A stretch of 32,678 nt of DNA, taken from Gallionella sp. (GTDB lineage Bacteria; Pseudomonadota; Gammaproteobacteria; Burkholderiales; Gallionellaceae). Positions 11,589 to 20,182 of this stretch are shown here, piece by piece. A program made the position numbers and the translations under genes. The notes beneath the pieces are model-generated. The model saw nothing but the letters and a program-made list of their open reading frames with translations, searched no databases and had not been told where the DNA came from. The stretch is taken from contig JAURZN010000224.1 in NCBI GenBank assembly GCA_030653355.1, positions 1-32,678 of the forward strand. Reading direction: 5' to 3'. Position 1 is the first letter of the stretch, and every line of letters begins with the position of its first letter.

Positions 11589-12962
11589 GTGAAAATATTG
11601 ATACTGGGTGCGGGGCAGGTGGGCTCAACCGTGGCGGAAAGCCTGGTAAGCGAGGCCAATGACATCACGGTGGTGGATTCGGATGGCTCAAAGCTGGCTT
11701 TGCTGCAGGAACGTCTGGACTTGCGCACCCTGACCGGAAATGCCTCACATCCTTCGGTGCTGGAGCAAGCCGGCATTGCCGATACGGACATGTTGCTGGC
11801 TGTCACGCAAAGCGACGAAGTCAACATGGTGGCCTGCAAACTGGCTGCCAGTCTCTACAATACGCCCACGCGCATTGCACGGGTTCGCTCCGCCGATTTT
11901 CTGGCACGCCCTGAACTATTCAATAAAGACAACTTCTGCGTAGATTTTTCCATCTGCCCGGAACAAATTCTTACCGACTACATCACCAAGCTGATTGAAT
12001 TCCCCGAGGCTTTGCAAGTGCTGCGCTTCTCGCAGGGCAAGGCCTCGCTGGTGGCAGTCCGCGCCTTCGCCGGCGGGCCGCTGGTGGGGAAGCCGCTCAG
12101 CATTCTGCACGACAATATGCCGCATATCGATGCGCGCGTCGCTGCGATTTTCCGCAAGGATAGCCCGCTGATTCCCGAAGGCAGCACCGTAGTTGAAGAT
12201 GGCGACGAAATCTTCTTCATAGCCGCAACCAACAATATCCGCGCCGTACTCAAGGAAATGCGCCGCCTGGACAAGCCGACCAAGCGCGTGATGATCGTGG
12301 GCGGCGGCAACATCGGTCTTCGTCTGGCCAAGGTGCTGGAAAACGATTATCAGGTCAAACTGATCGAATACAACAAGAAAGCCTGCGCCAAACTGGCAGA
12401 AGAGCTAACCAACACACTGGTGTTGAACGGTGACGGCACAGATGAAAAACTGATGCAGCAGGAAAATGTCGGTGAGATAGACGTATTTTGCGCACTCACC
12501 AACGACGATGAGAACAACATCATGTCGGCGCTGCTGGCCAAGCAGGGCGGCGCACGCAAGGTCATCGCCCTGATCAACCGCAGCGCCTATGTTGATCTGT
12601 TGCAGGGCGGCAAGATCGACATCGCCCTGTCGCCCGCGAACGTCACCATAGGCTCGCTGCTCGCTTACGTGCGTCAGGGCGACGTGGCCGCAGTGCATTC
12701 ACTGCGCCGCGGGGCGGCGGAGGCGCTGGAACTGGTAGTGCACGGCGACCGTCAGTCTTCCAAGGTAGTGGGACGTCGCATCGACGAGATCGACCTGCCC
12801 AAGGGCGCAACCATCGGTGCCTTGGTGCGCGGCGACGAGGTCATCATGGGCCATCACGACACGCGTATCGAGGCTGACGACCATGTGATCGTATTTGTGA
12901 TCAACAAGCAAATGGTGAAAAAAGTCGAAAAATTATTCCAGGTCAGCCTCGGTTTCTTCTAA
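11589..12962 (+). CDS. trkA: Trk system potassium uptake regulatory protein TrkA
   Basis: Peripheral NAD(H)/nucleotide-binding subunit that gates the TrkH potassium channel on the cytosolic face. The 457-residue protein contains two RCK units, with Rossmann motifs GAGQVGSTVAESL at the N-terminus and GGGNIGLRLAKVLE near residue 238, each followed by a TrkA-C domain. The start is GTG at 11589, which gives the conserved MKILILGAGQVG. There is no ribosome-binding site. TGCTAAAAT (extended -10, 11574-11582) lies so close that a leaderless transcript is possible. trkH follows after about 118 bases. Confidence 0.95.
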   Translation: MKILILGAGQVGSTVAESLVSEANDITVVDSDGSKLALLQERLDLRTLTGNASHPSVLEQAGIADTDMLLAVTQSDEVNMVACKLAASLYNTPTRIARVRSADFLARPELFNKDNFCVDFSICPEQILTDYITKLIEFPEALQVLRFSQGKASLVAVRAFAGGPLVGKPLSILHDNMPHIDARVAAIFRKDSPLIPEGSTVVEDGDEIFFIAATNNIRAVLKEMRRLDKPTKRVMIVGGGNIGLRLAKVLENDYQVKLIEYNKKACAKLAEELTNTLVLNGDGTDEKLMQQENVGEIDVFCALTNDDENNIMSALLAKQGGARKVIALINRSAYVDLLQGGKIDIALSPANVTIGSLLAYVRQGDVAAVHSLRRGAAEALELVVHGDRQSSKVVGRRIDEIDLPKGATIGALVRGDEVIMGHHDTRIEADDHVIVFVINKQMVKKVEKLFQVSLGFF

Positions 12963-13024
12963 CGGAAATGGCAATGATGATGCTTTTGATGATAAAACGT
13001 GCCATGTCCGTTCCCTCTCCCCAA

Positions 13025-13048
13025 CCCTCTCCCGCCTGCGGGCGAGGG
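13025..13048. repeat. CCCTCTCCC-type intergenic palindrome between trkA and trkH
   Basis: CCCTCTCCCGC (13025-13035) pairs with GCGGGCGAGGG (13038-13048), with one mismatch, and is preceded by a direct CCCTCTCC copy (13013-13020). This looks like the common CCCTCTCCCCAACCCTCTCCC intergenic repeat of proteobacteria. Confidence 0.7.
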
Positions 13049-13080
13049 TGCAAACGAATCGCTGTGCGAGTTATACGTTA

Positions 13081-14541
13081 ATGAAACGCACGCTTACCGT
13101 TATCCGCGCGCTGGGGCTGATGCTGATGGTGTTCAGCCTGGCCTATGTCATGCCTGTGGTCACCGCGCTGATCTACGCTGACCACATCATGCTGCTGGAT
13201 TTCCTGCTGGCCATGATCTGGACGGCTGCCTTCGGATGCCTGATGTGGATGGCCACGCGCCGTTGCAAGGGCGAACTGTCTGTCCGGCACGGCTATCTGC
13301 TGGTGGCGGCGATGTGGACGGCGATGCCCGCCATGGCGACGCTGCCGTTGTTGCTGGTAATCCCCGGACTGTCCTTTACGGATGCCTATTTCGAGACCAT
13401 GTCCGCCATGACCACTACCGGCTCAACGGTACTGACCGGACTGGACAACCTGCCGCCTGCGCTTAATATCTGGCGGCATGAACTCAACTGGCTGGGCGGA
13501 CTGGGCGTCATCGTGCTGGCGGTGGCCGTGCTGCCGCTGCTGGGCATAGGCGGCCGGCAGCTATTCAAAGCCGAGACGCCGGGACCGATGAAGGATTCCG
13601 CGCTGACGCCGCGCATCGCCGACACGGCGCGCAACCTGTGGGCAGTCTATCTGGTGATCACGCTGGCTTGTATCGGGACACTGAAATGGGCCGGAATGAG
13701 CTGGCTGGACGCGGTGTGTCACGCATTCTCCGCCATGGGACTCGGTGGTTTCTCGACCCACGATGCCAGCGTCGGTTACTTCAACTCGCCGCTGATAGAA
13801 TTCGTCCTGATCGTGTTCATGCTTTTCGCCGTGGTCAATTTTGCCACGCATTTCCTGGTCTGGCGCAGCAGAAGTCTGGGTGTCTATCTGCGCGACGTCG
13901 AGGCACAGGCGGCACTGGGGCTGATCCTCCTCAGCTGCCTCGGAATCGCCTTCTTCCTGTGGTGGAACGGCATTTATACGGAATTGACGACCGCGCTGCG
14001 TCACGCCAGTTTTAACGTAGTCTCTATCGCCACCAGCTCCGGTTACGCCAGTGTAGATTATGCACAATGGCCAATCTTCGCACCCTTATGGATGATGTTC
14101 CTGACCGCGATCGCCGCGAGTTCCGGTTCGACCGGGGGCGGCATCAAGATGATACGCACGCTGGTGCTGGTCAAGCAGGCGGGACGCGAATTCGTCAAGC
14201 TGTTGCACCCCTCCGCCGTCAACCCCCTGAAGATCGGCGGAAGCGTTATTCCGAATGGCGTAGTTTTTTCGGTGCTGGGATTTATCTTCCTGTACTTCAT
14301 GACCATCGCCACATTGACCTTCATACTGCTGATCAGCGGCATGGATTTCATCTCGGCTTTCACCGCCGTGCTTGCCTCGATAAACAATTGCGGCCCTGGC
14401 CTCGGTACAGTCGGACCAGCCAGCAATTACCAGGGGTTGAGTGATTTTCAAACCTGGATATGCACGTTTGGCATGCTGGTCGGCCGCCTGGAAATTTTCA
14501 CGGTGCTGATACTGTTTACCCCGCAATTCTGGCGGCGCTGA
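13081..14541 (+). CDS. trkH: Trk potassium uptake channel subunit TrkH
   Basis: Membrane channel for K+ made of four fused pore units. The 486-residue protein is strongly hydrophobic with about ten or more membrane segments. The four selectivity-filter regions are visible: TTTGSTVL, AMGLGGFSTHD, ATSSGYAS and NNCGPGLGTVGP. The NWLGGLGVIVLAVA segment is typical. I use the ATG at 13081 (MKRTLTVIRALGL), because the longer frame from 13048 starts just downstream of a palindromic repeat. The stop overlaps the next start (TGATG at 14539-14543). Confidence 0.95.
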   Translation: MKRTLTVIRALGLMLMVFSLAYVMPVVTALIYADHIMLLDFLLAMIWTAAFGCLMWMATRRCKGELSVRHGYLLVAAMWTAMPAMATLPLLLVIPGLSFTDAYFETMSAMTTTGSTVLTGLDNLPPALNIWRHELNWLGGLGVIVLAVAVLPLLGIGGRQLFKAETPGPMKDSALTPRIADTARNLWAVYLVITLACIGTLKWAGMSWLDAVCHAFSAMGLGGFSTHDASVGYFNSPLIEFVLIVFMLFAVVNFATHFLVWRSRSLGVYLRDVEAQAALGLILLSCLGIAFFLWWNGIYTELTTALRHASFNVVSIATSSGYASVDYAQWPIFAPLWMMFLTAIAASSGSTGGGIKMIRTLVLVKQAGREFVKLLHPSAVNPLKIGGSVIPNGVVFSVLGFIFLYFMTIATLTFILLISGMDFISAFTAVLASINNCGPGLGTVGPASNYQGLSDFQTWICTFGMLVGRLEIFTVLILFTPQFWRR

Positions 14542-15572
14542 TGAGCAGACCGAAAATGGATAACCGCGTGCGCCCCGGTAAAGCCAGACAACAACAGCTG
14601 ACAGTGAACGACGATGTGGAAATGCTGTTGCTACCCGTGTTTCTGGAAGAGGCCGATGAATTGCGCCCGATGATTAACGAGTCCTTACGCGCTTTGCGCG
14701 CAGAACCCGGTGATGACTCGCAACGGCAATTGATAAATCGTCTGCTACACACCTTCAAGGGGAGTGCACGCATGACAGGCGCGATGCGCATTGGCGACAT
14801 TATTCACACCATGGAAGATCGTTTGCTCGTAGCCGACCCCTCAGCCGGACTTTGGGGTGCGTTAAATGACGATCTTGAACGGATAGACAGCCTGCTGGAA
14901 GCATTGCGTGAAGCGCAGCTGGTTGCCGAAGCCAACCCTGTTGAGGACGGCAGCAAATCCGAGCAAGTGACCGCTGACAGCCCATTTGCCCGCATGAGCG
15001 AACGACTTTACCGCACGCTGCGGCAAACGGCCAAGGAACTGAACAAGCGCGTCAATCTTGAACTGATCGTGAACGACGTTGAGCTGGAAGGACGTGTGCT
15101 GGAAAAAATGACCGCCCCGTTCGAGCACCTGTTGCGCAATGCCATCGCACACGGCGTGGAAAAAGAGCAACAGCGTATTGATAGCGATAAAGAGCTGATC
15201 GGCGAAATTCAGTTGTGCCTGCGTCAGGAAAACGATGAAGTGATCGTTGAATTCAGCGATGACGGGCGCGGCCTGAACCTGGCAGCTTTGCGCGCACAGG
15301 CTATCAAAAGGGGCTTGCTGAACGAGGCAGACATTCCGGAAGAGCAGCTGGAGCAACTGATCTTCATCCCCGGCATTTCGACGGCCGAGGCAGTGACCGG
15401 TGTGTCTGGTCGCGGTATCGGCATGGATGTGGTGCGCAGCGAAGTCACAGCCCTGGGTGGACGAATCGAAGTCCATTCGAAGCCGGGTCAGGGTACGCAA
15501 TTCACCATACATCTCCCGGCTCACACCCTGGTTAGTCATAAGACGCGGAGCCGTTCCGCTATCGACCTGTGA
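14541..15572 (+). CDS. Hpt-HATPase protein, shortened ChpA/PilL-type chemosensory kinase
   Basis: The 343-residue protein resembles the ends of the hybrid kinase that controls type IV pili. It has an Hpt domain with phosphorylatable H70 in HTFKGSARMTG. After a short linker comes a region matching the ChpA kinase core: RLYRTLRQTAKEL, EKMTAPFEHLLRNAIAHG (N-box, 188-205), DDGRG (240-244), GRGIGMDVV (290-298) and GTQFTIHLP (318-326). It then stops after an unrelated tail. The CheW-like and receiver domains that normally follow are missing, as are the multiple Hpt units and most of the linker. ATP-binding residues look intact. It is coupled to trkH by TGATG. It could be a decaying remnant or a small functional Hpt-kinase. 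Confidence 0.8.
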   Translation: MSRPKMDNRVRPGKARQQQLTVNDDVEMLLLPVFLEEADELRPMINESLRALRAEPGDDSQRQLINRLLHTFKGSARMTGAMRIGDIIHTMEDRLLVADPSAGLWGALNDDLERIDSLLEALREAQLVAEANPVEDGSKSEQVTADSPFARMSERLYRTLRQTAKELNKRVNLELIVNDVELEGRVLEKMTAPFEHLLRNAIAHGVEKEQQRIDSDKELIGEIQLCLRQENDEVIVEFSDDGRGLNLAALRAQAIKRGLLNEADIPEEQLEQLIFIPGISTAEAVTGVSGRGIGMDVVRSEVTALGGRIEVHSKPGQGTQFTIHLPAHTLVSHKTRSRSAIDL

Positions 15573-15589
15573 ATTTAAGCAACGTCGAA

Positions 15590-15618
15590 TTGTGAAGCAA
15601 CCCTTAGCCAGCTACAAT
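15590..15618 (+). promoter_or_regulatory. Promoter of algH, possibly giving a leaderless mRNA
   Basis: TTGTGA (15590-15595) and TACAAT (15613-15618) are 17 bases apart. The expected start point, six to eight bases after the -10, falls on the algH ATG at 15625. No ribosome-binding site precedes that ATG. Confidence 0.5.
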
Positions 15619-15624
15619 GCCGCC

Positions 15625-16185
15625 ATGTCTAAATTCGATCTTACCCATCACTTCCTGATTGCCATGCCCGCCATGCAAGAGGGCTTCTTTGCCGGCACGC
15701 TGACTTACATTTGCGAACACGACGAAAACGGCGCGCTGGGGCTGGTGGTGAACCGCCCGATCAGCCTGACGCTGTCCGAGATGTTCAGCCAGATCAATAT
15801 TCCGCTGCATCAAACTCGACTGGAAAGAATGACAGTGCATATGGGCGGCCCTGTGCAAGTCGAACGCGGCTTTGTCTTACACGACACCCGACAGGATTGG
15901 CAATCTACGCTGCGCATCAACGACAGACTGGCGCTAACCACCTCAAAAGACATACTCGAAGCCATGGGCGAAGGAAGAGGGCCGGACAATTTTCTGGTCA
16001 CGCTGGGCTATTCGGGCTGGGATCAAGGCCAGCTGGAGCATGAAATCAACGAAAACACCTGGCTGACCGAGCCCGCCAACGAACACATCCTGTTCAAGCT
16101 GCCCGCCGAAGAGCGCCTGGCTGCAGCGATGGCTTTGCTGGGCGTTGAATACTCAATGCTGGTCGAAGATGCCGGGCATGCCTGA
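15625..16185 (+). CDS. algH: YqgE/AlgH family protein (UPF0301)
   Basis: A 186-residue conserved protein named for an effect on alginate synthesis in Pseudomonas; its molecular role is not settled. The sequence matches the family along its length: LTHHFLIAMPAM, FAGTLTYICEHDENGALGLVVNRP, HMGGPVQVERGFVLH, LGYSGWDQGQLEHEI and NTWLTEPA. The start MSKFDL follows a TACAAT box by only six bases. It is the first gene of the algH-ruvX-pyrB-pyrC cluster; its stop overlaps the ruvX ATG (16178). Confidence 0.93.
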   Translation: MSKFDLTHHFLIAMPAMQEGFFAGTLTYICEHDENGALGLVVNRPISLTLSEMFSQINIPLHQTRLERMTVHMGGPVQVERGFVLHDTRQDWQSTLRINDRLALTTSKDILEAMGEGRGPDNFLVTLGYSGWDQGQLEHEINENTWLTEPANEHILFKLPAEERLAAAMALLGVEYSMLVEDAGHA

Positions 16186-16693
16186 TAAGGCAGGATCGAG
16201 GATCGATGTCACGCCTCAGCCCTCAGTCCTCAGTCCTGTAGTTGGCACCTTGCTCGCCTTTGATTTTGGCACCCGGCGCATCGGTGTGGCGGTGGGCAAT
16301 ACTTTTTCTGCCCATGCACAAGCTTTGACCACCATTGCCGAAGAGAAAAACGAAATCCGCTTTGCGGCGATCACAGCGCTGATCAGAGAATGGCAACCGT
16401 GCGCGCTGCTGGTGGGTCTGCCCTGTAACGATGACGGCAGCCCGCACGAATTAACCGCACTGTGCCGTCGCTTTGCAAACCGTCTGCACGGACGGTTTGC
16501 GCTGACGACCTTGCTGGTAGATGAGCGTTATACTTCGCTGGCGGCCAGCGAGCAGTTAAACAAGGAAGGCATAAGGGGCAGGCAGCAGCAGAGCCTGATA
16601 GACCAGTACGCCGCGCAGCAAATCATGCAGGCCTGGTTTGATGAACCGACAGCCTGTATCACCGTAGGGGCTGACAGGAAGAAAAATGAATAA
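16178..16693 (+). CDS. ruvX: Holliday junction resolvase-like protein RuvX/YqgF
   Basis: RNase H-fold nuclease implicated in 16S rRNA 5'-end maturation and, by fold, in Holliday junction resolution. Core motifs are present: [16 protein letters not shown] (first catalytic Asp), [11 protein letters not shown] (Glu/Asp strand) and [11 protein letters not shown], and near the end [12 protein letters not shown]. The family usually begins just before [10 protein letters not shown]. Here the nearest ATG (16178, overlapping the algH stop) adds about 22 residues, partly encoded by a heptamer repeat array. A TTG at 16250 would skip it but has no ribosome site. The ATG of pyrB lies inside the ruvX end (8-base overlap). 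Confidence 0.9.
   Translation: MPDKAGSRIDVTPQPSVLSPVVGTLLAFDFGTRRIGVAVGNTFSAHAQALTTIAEEKNEIRFAAITALIREWQPCALLVGLPCNDDGSPHELTALCRRFANRLHGRFALTTLLVDERYTSLAASEQLNKEGIRGRQQQSLIDQYAAQQIMQAWFDEPTACITVGADRKKNE
16213..16237 (+). repeat. Second TCCTCAG heptamer array, in the 5' coding part of ruvX
   Basis: About 3.6 units, the first two with a changed first base (G, then C, in place of T), ending with TCCTG like the array at 3101-3160. It lies between the last ATG and the first conserved codon of ruvX, so a gain or loss of one unit would change the reading frame. Confidence 0.9.
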
Positions 16694-17642
16694 TCCGCAA
16701 CTGAATAAACACGGTGAGCTCCAGCATCTGCTGAGCACCGAAGGCCTGCCGGCACGCATCATGCGCGAGATACTCGACCGCGCCGCAACCTTTCTGGATG
16801 AGGCCGACGGCCATGAATTCAAAAAAGTGCCGTTGCTGCACGGCAAATCGGTGTTCAACGTATTCTTCGAGAACAGCACCCGCACCCGCACCACCTTCGA
16901 GATCGCGGCCAAGAAATTGTCTGCTGACGTGGTCAACCTGAACATCGGCTCCTCCTCCACCAGCAAAGGCGAGACGCTGCTGGACACGGTGGACAACCTT
17001 TGCGCGATGCATGCCGACATGTTCGTGGTGCGGCACTCGTCGAGTGGAGCGGCGCATCTGATCGCCCGTCACGTCGCGCCCGAGATACACGTCATCAATG
17101 CCGGTGACGGACGCCATGCGCATCCGACTCAGGCGTTGCTGGACATGTACACCATCCGGCATTACAAGAAGGAATTCCACAACCTGCGCGTCGCCATTGT
17201 CGGCGACATCCTGCATTCGCGCGTGGCGCGCTCGCAGATACACGCGCTGACCACGCTGGGCGTACCGGAAGTGCGCGTCATTGCACCGAAAACACTGCTG
17301 CCCACTCACGTCGAAAAACTCGGCGTGCAGGTCTATCACGACATGGCGCAAGGACTCAAGGACGTGGACGTGGTGATGACCTTGCGCTTGCAGAACGAGC
17401 GCATGCAGGGCGCGCTGCTGCCTTCCGCACAGGAATTTTTCAAATACTACGGTCTGACGCAGGAGCGACTGGCGCTGGCCAGACCTGACGCCATCGTGAT
17501 GCATCCCGGCCCGATGAATCGCGGCGTGGAAATCGATTCTTCCGTGGCGGACGGCCCGCAAGCGGTCATCCTGCCCCAAGTCACCTTCGGCGTCGCGGTA
17601 CGCATGGCGGTGATGAGCACCTTAGCCGGGAATACACCATGA
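16686..17642 (+). CDS. pyrB: Aspartate carbamoyltransferase catalytic subunit
   Basis: Forms carbamoyl-aspartate, the first committed step of UMP synthesis. At 318 residues it is normal. The carbamoyl-phosphate site STRTRTT is at 64-70, the SSSTSKGET loop follows, then HPTQALLD, and the aspartate site includes LRLQNER and [11 protein letters not shown]. It overlaps ruvX by 8 bases and pyrC by 4 bases (ATGA). The pyrR regulator often found before pyrB in related bacteria is absent. The partner downstream looks catalytically dead, as in the pyrB-pyrC' pair of Pseudomonas, where the two proteins form one complex. Confidence 0.96.
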   Translation: MNNPQLNKHGELQHLLSTEGLPARIMREILDRAATFLDEADGHEFKKVPLLHGKSVFNVFFENSTRTRTTFEIAAKKLSADVVNLNIGSSSTSKGETLLDTVDNLCAMHADMFVVRHSSSGAAHLIARHVAPEIHVINAGDGRHAHPTQALLDMYTIRHYKKEFHNLRVAIVGDILHSRVARSQIHALTTLGVPEVRVIAPKTLLPTHVEKLGVQVYHDMAQGLKDVDVVMTLRLQNERMQGALLPSAQEFFKYYGLTQERLALARPDAIVMHPGPMNRGVEIDSSVADGPQAVILPQVTFGVAVRMAVMSTLAGNTP

Positions 17643-18919
17643 ATATCCATATCAGGAATGGTCGGCTGATCGACCCCAAGAACAGAATAGACGCGCAGCA
17701 GGACGTGTATATCGCCGAGCGGCGCATCGTCGCCATCGGCCAGGCACCGCAGGATTTCATCGCCGGGCAAGTAATAGATGCCAGCGGATTAATCGTGATG
17801 CCGGGTCTGGTGGATGTGGCGGCGCGGCTGCGCGAACCCGGTTACGAATACCGCGCGACGCTGGAATCGGAAATGAACGCAGCCGTCGCGGGCGGCGTGA
17901 CCTCGCTGGCCTGCCCGCCCGACACCGACCCGCCGCTGGATGAACCCGGACTGGTGGAAATGCTCAAGCGCCGCGCACGCGTACTGAATCAGGCGCGCGT
18001 ATTCCCGATTGGCGCGCTGACTTACGGTCTGAAAGGGCAGGAACTGACCGAAATGATCGAGCTGACCGATGCCGGCTGCAAGGCTTTCAGTCAGGCGGAT
18101 GCGCCGCTCACCGATACGCGCGTGTTGATGCGCGCCATGCAATATGCCGCGACTTTCGGCTACCGGGTGTGGCTGCGCCCGCAGGACAGTTTCCTTGCTA
18201 AAAACGGTGTGGCGCATGACGGTGAAGTGGCGACTCGTCTGGGCTTGCCGCCGATTCCGGTGGTCGCCGAGACCATTGCGCTCACCACCGCCTTGCAATT
18301 GGCACGTGAGACGGGTGTGATGCTGCACATCTGCCGGATTTCCAGCGCGGCGGGGGTAGAACTGCTGCGCGCCGCCAAACGCGAAGGATTGCAGGTGACC
18401 TGCGATGTCTCCATGAACCACGTACACCTGACAGAGATGGACATCGGCTATTTCGATGCCAACTGCCATTTGATGCCGCCGTTACGCAGCCAGCGCGACC
18501 GGGACGGGCTGCTTGCAGGCTTGCTGGACGGAACGATAGATGCGATCTGTTCCAACCACTCGCCGGTGGACGACGATGCCAAGCAATTGCCGTTCGCCGA
18601 TGCCGAGGCGGGCGCGACCGGGCTGGAGTTACTGCTGCCGCTGGTGTTGAAGTGGGCGGAACAGGAAAGTGTGCCGCTGCTGGACGCGCTGGCGCGCATC
18701 ACCATCAGCCCGGCGCAGTTGCTGGGGCAGAAAATGGGGCATTTGTCGGTCGGCGCTCACGCCGACATCTGCATCTTCGATCCTCAGACAAACTGGCGGG
18801 TCACGCCTGCCGCGCTGAAAAGCCAGGGCAAAAACACGCCGTTCAACGGCTATGAAATGCAGGGTCGGGTACGCTATACGCTGCTCGACGGACAGATGGT
18901 CTATGAAAGCCAATCATGA
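17639..18919 (+). CDS. pyrC: Dihydroorotase-like protein lacking zinc ligands (PyrC'-type, probably non-catalytic)
   Basis: The 426-residue protein has the full amidohydrolase barrel of a class I dihydroorotase. The metal motif normally reading DxHxHxR is [10 protein letters not shown] here (residues 59-68): both His ligands are replaced, by Ala61 and Arg63. The later TDHAPH motif reads SNHSPV, so the catalytic Asp is Asn. In Pseudomonas such PyrC' chains are inactive but needed to assemble aspartate carbamoyltransferase. I infer the same role. An active dihydroorotase must then lie elsewhere in the genome. It is coupled to pyrB and to the next gene by ATGA overlaps. Confidence 0.92.
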   Translation: MNIHIRNGRLIDPKNRIDAQQDVYIAERRIVAIGQAPQDFIAGQVIDASGLIVMPGLVDVAARLREPGYEYRATLESEMNAAVAGGVTSLACPPDTDPPLDEPGLVEMLKRRARVLNQARVFPIGALTYGLKGQELTEMIELTDAGCKAFSQADAPLTDTRVLMRAMQYAATFGYRVWLRPQDSFLAKNGVAHDGEVATRLGLPPIPVVAETIALTTALQLARETGVMLHICRISSAAGVELLRAAKREGLQVTCDVSMNHVHLTEMDIGYFDANCHLMPPLRSQRDRDGLLAGLLDGTIDAICSNHSPVDDDAKQLPFADAEAGATGLELLLPLVLKWAEQESVPLLDALARITISPAQLLGQKMGHLSVGAHADICIFDPQTNWRVTPAALKSQGKNTPFNGYEMQGRVRYTLLDGQMVYESQS

Positions 18920-19593
18920 GTGAAGCCATACAGCAGAGCAGTTTAACTGAAACGGAAAGAAGCGATTTCGAACAGCAGTTGAGCGAGAAATATCTTGCGC
19001 TGGCGCGCTGCCCAAATACTGACGCCCTGGAATACGCCCGCCTGCAACTGGATATCGCCGAAATCCTGGTTTGGCTGGAGCGCAGTGAAGCGGCGTGGAG
19101 CCAGGCACGCGCAGCATTCGACACTGCATTGAAAAATGAATCCTGGCAAGATGCCGTAGAGGCATGCAATGTACTCTACCAGACGGGACAAGCCGGTTCT
19201 ATCCCCGCGCTGGGCATGGGTGTCTGGCTGGCGGTCACTTTTCCGGTTGCGCATGAACTCACCTACGCCATGCTGGATCATGTGGTCACGGAAACACCCG
19301 ACAACGCCGATGGTGCAGCCCTCGCTGCCATCACGGCGCGCTATGTGGTGGATTTGCGCGCCGACGATGCCCAGCACGGCGACTGGAGTCTGCTGGCCAA
19401 TGATCTCATCGCCCGTGTCGCCGCGCGCCATAGCGGCGTGCGGAATCAACAGGCACTCGATGCGTGGATGGACAAGCTGAGCTTGCGCGACCCGCAGACA
19501 TTTCTGCCCCGCCTGAGTCAGGTGGTCAATGCCATTGTCGGTGATGCCTGGTGGTTTGACAGAAACGCGCTGCGCGACAAACTGCCGGATTAG
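18916..19593 (+). CDS. Conserved hypothetical protein, mostly helical
   Basis: I do not recognise a named family for this 225-residue protein. It has no signal peptide or membrane span. Its composition (Ala, Leu, Asp and Glu rich, with repeated helix-like stretches such as ALEYARLQLDIAEILVWLE) suggests a TPR-like or other helical repeat fold. The C-terminus contains LSQVVNAIVGDAWWFDRNALR, which looks well structured. Its ATG overlaps the pyrC stop (ATGA), so it is co-translated with the pyrimidine genes. The gene ends 38 bases before the convergent HPP gene. Confidence 0.7.
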   Translation: MSEAIQQSSLTETERSDFEQQLSEKYLALARCPNTDALEYARLQLDIAEILVWLERSEAAWSQARAAFDTALKNESWQDAVEACNVLYQTGQAGSIPALGMGVWLAVTFPVAHELTYAMLDHVVTETPDNADGAALAAITARYVVDLRADDAQHGDWSLLANDLIARVAARHSGVRNQQALDAWMDKLSLRDPQTFLPRLSQVVNAIVGDAWWFDRNALRDKLPD

Positions 19594-19630
19594 CGCCAGG
19601 CCGGCGACCCTCGTCCGACTGTCCACCGTA

Positions 19631-20182
19631 TCAAAACCAGACCTCCGGGTAACGTCTCGATTTCGGGATATTATTGACCAGCAGGGCGACCGCCAGCAGA
19701 ATCAGCGGGCCTATGGTCGCGGGAATCAGCACAAACAAGAACCCCATCTCATGCACCTCTTCCGATCCTTTCACCGCGATTAAGGCCGTGGCACCACCGG
19801 GCGGATGCAGCGTCCGTGTAAGGTGCATCAGAGCGATGGCGCTGGCTACCGCCATCGCTTCCGCTATTCCCGGAAAGGAATAAAACAATTTCCAGCAAAT
19901 GACGCCGACAATTGCGGAAAGGACATGTCCGCCCACCAGATTGCGCGGTTGCGCCAGCGGGCTGCGCACCGCACCGTAGATCAGCACTGCGGATGCGCCA
20001 AACGAGCCCATCATCAGCGACAGGTCCAGGCCTTTGAAAAAGAAGTGATCCACCCAGGCCACCGCCGCAATCCCCAGAAATGCCCCTATCCAGGACCATA
20101 CGATTTCAGAATTGCACACACGCGGCGGGCTGCCACGGGTCGTGCCACGCATCTTGAGGAAATACTCTGGGATTTTCATCAT
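19631..20182 (-). CDS. HPP family integral membrane protein
   Basis: A 183-residue membrane protein with four predicted helices (WIGAFLGIAAVAWVDHFF; LMMGSFGASAVLIYGAV; HVLSAIVGVICWKLF; MGFLFVLIPATIGPLILLAVAL). The name-giving motif HPPGGATALIA is present, as is the SPLAQPRNLVGGH loop. Chloroplast and cyanobacterial members have been linked to nitrite transport; the role here is unproven. It overlaps the upstream CBS-domain gene by four bases (ATGA). In many bacteria the HPP and CBS parts are one polypeptide; here they are two coupled genes. Confidence 0.88.
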   Translation of the reverse strand: MMKIPEYFLKMRGTTRGSPPRVCNSEIVWSWIGAFLGIAAVAWVDHFFFKGLDLSLMMGSFGASAVLIYGAVRSPLAQPRNLVGGHVLSAIVGVICWKLFYSFPGIAEAMAVASAIALMHLTRTLHPPGGATALIAVKGSEEVHEMGFLFVLIPATIGPLILLAVALLVNNIPKSRRYPEVWF

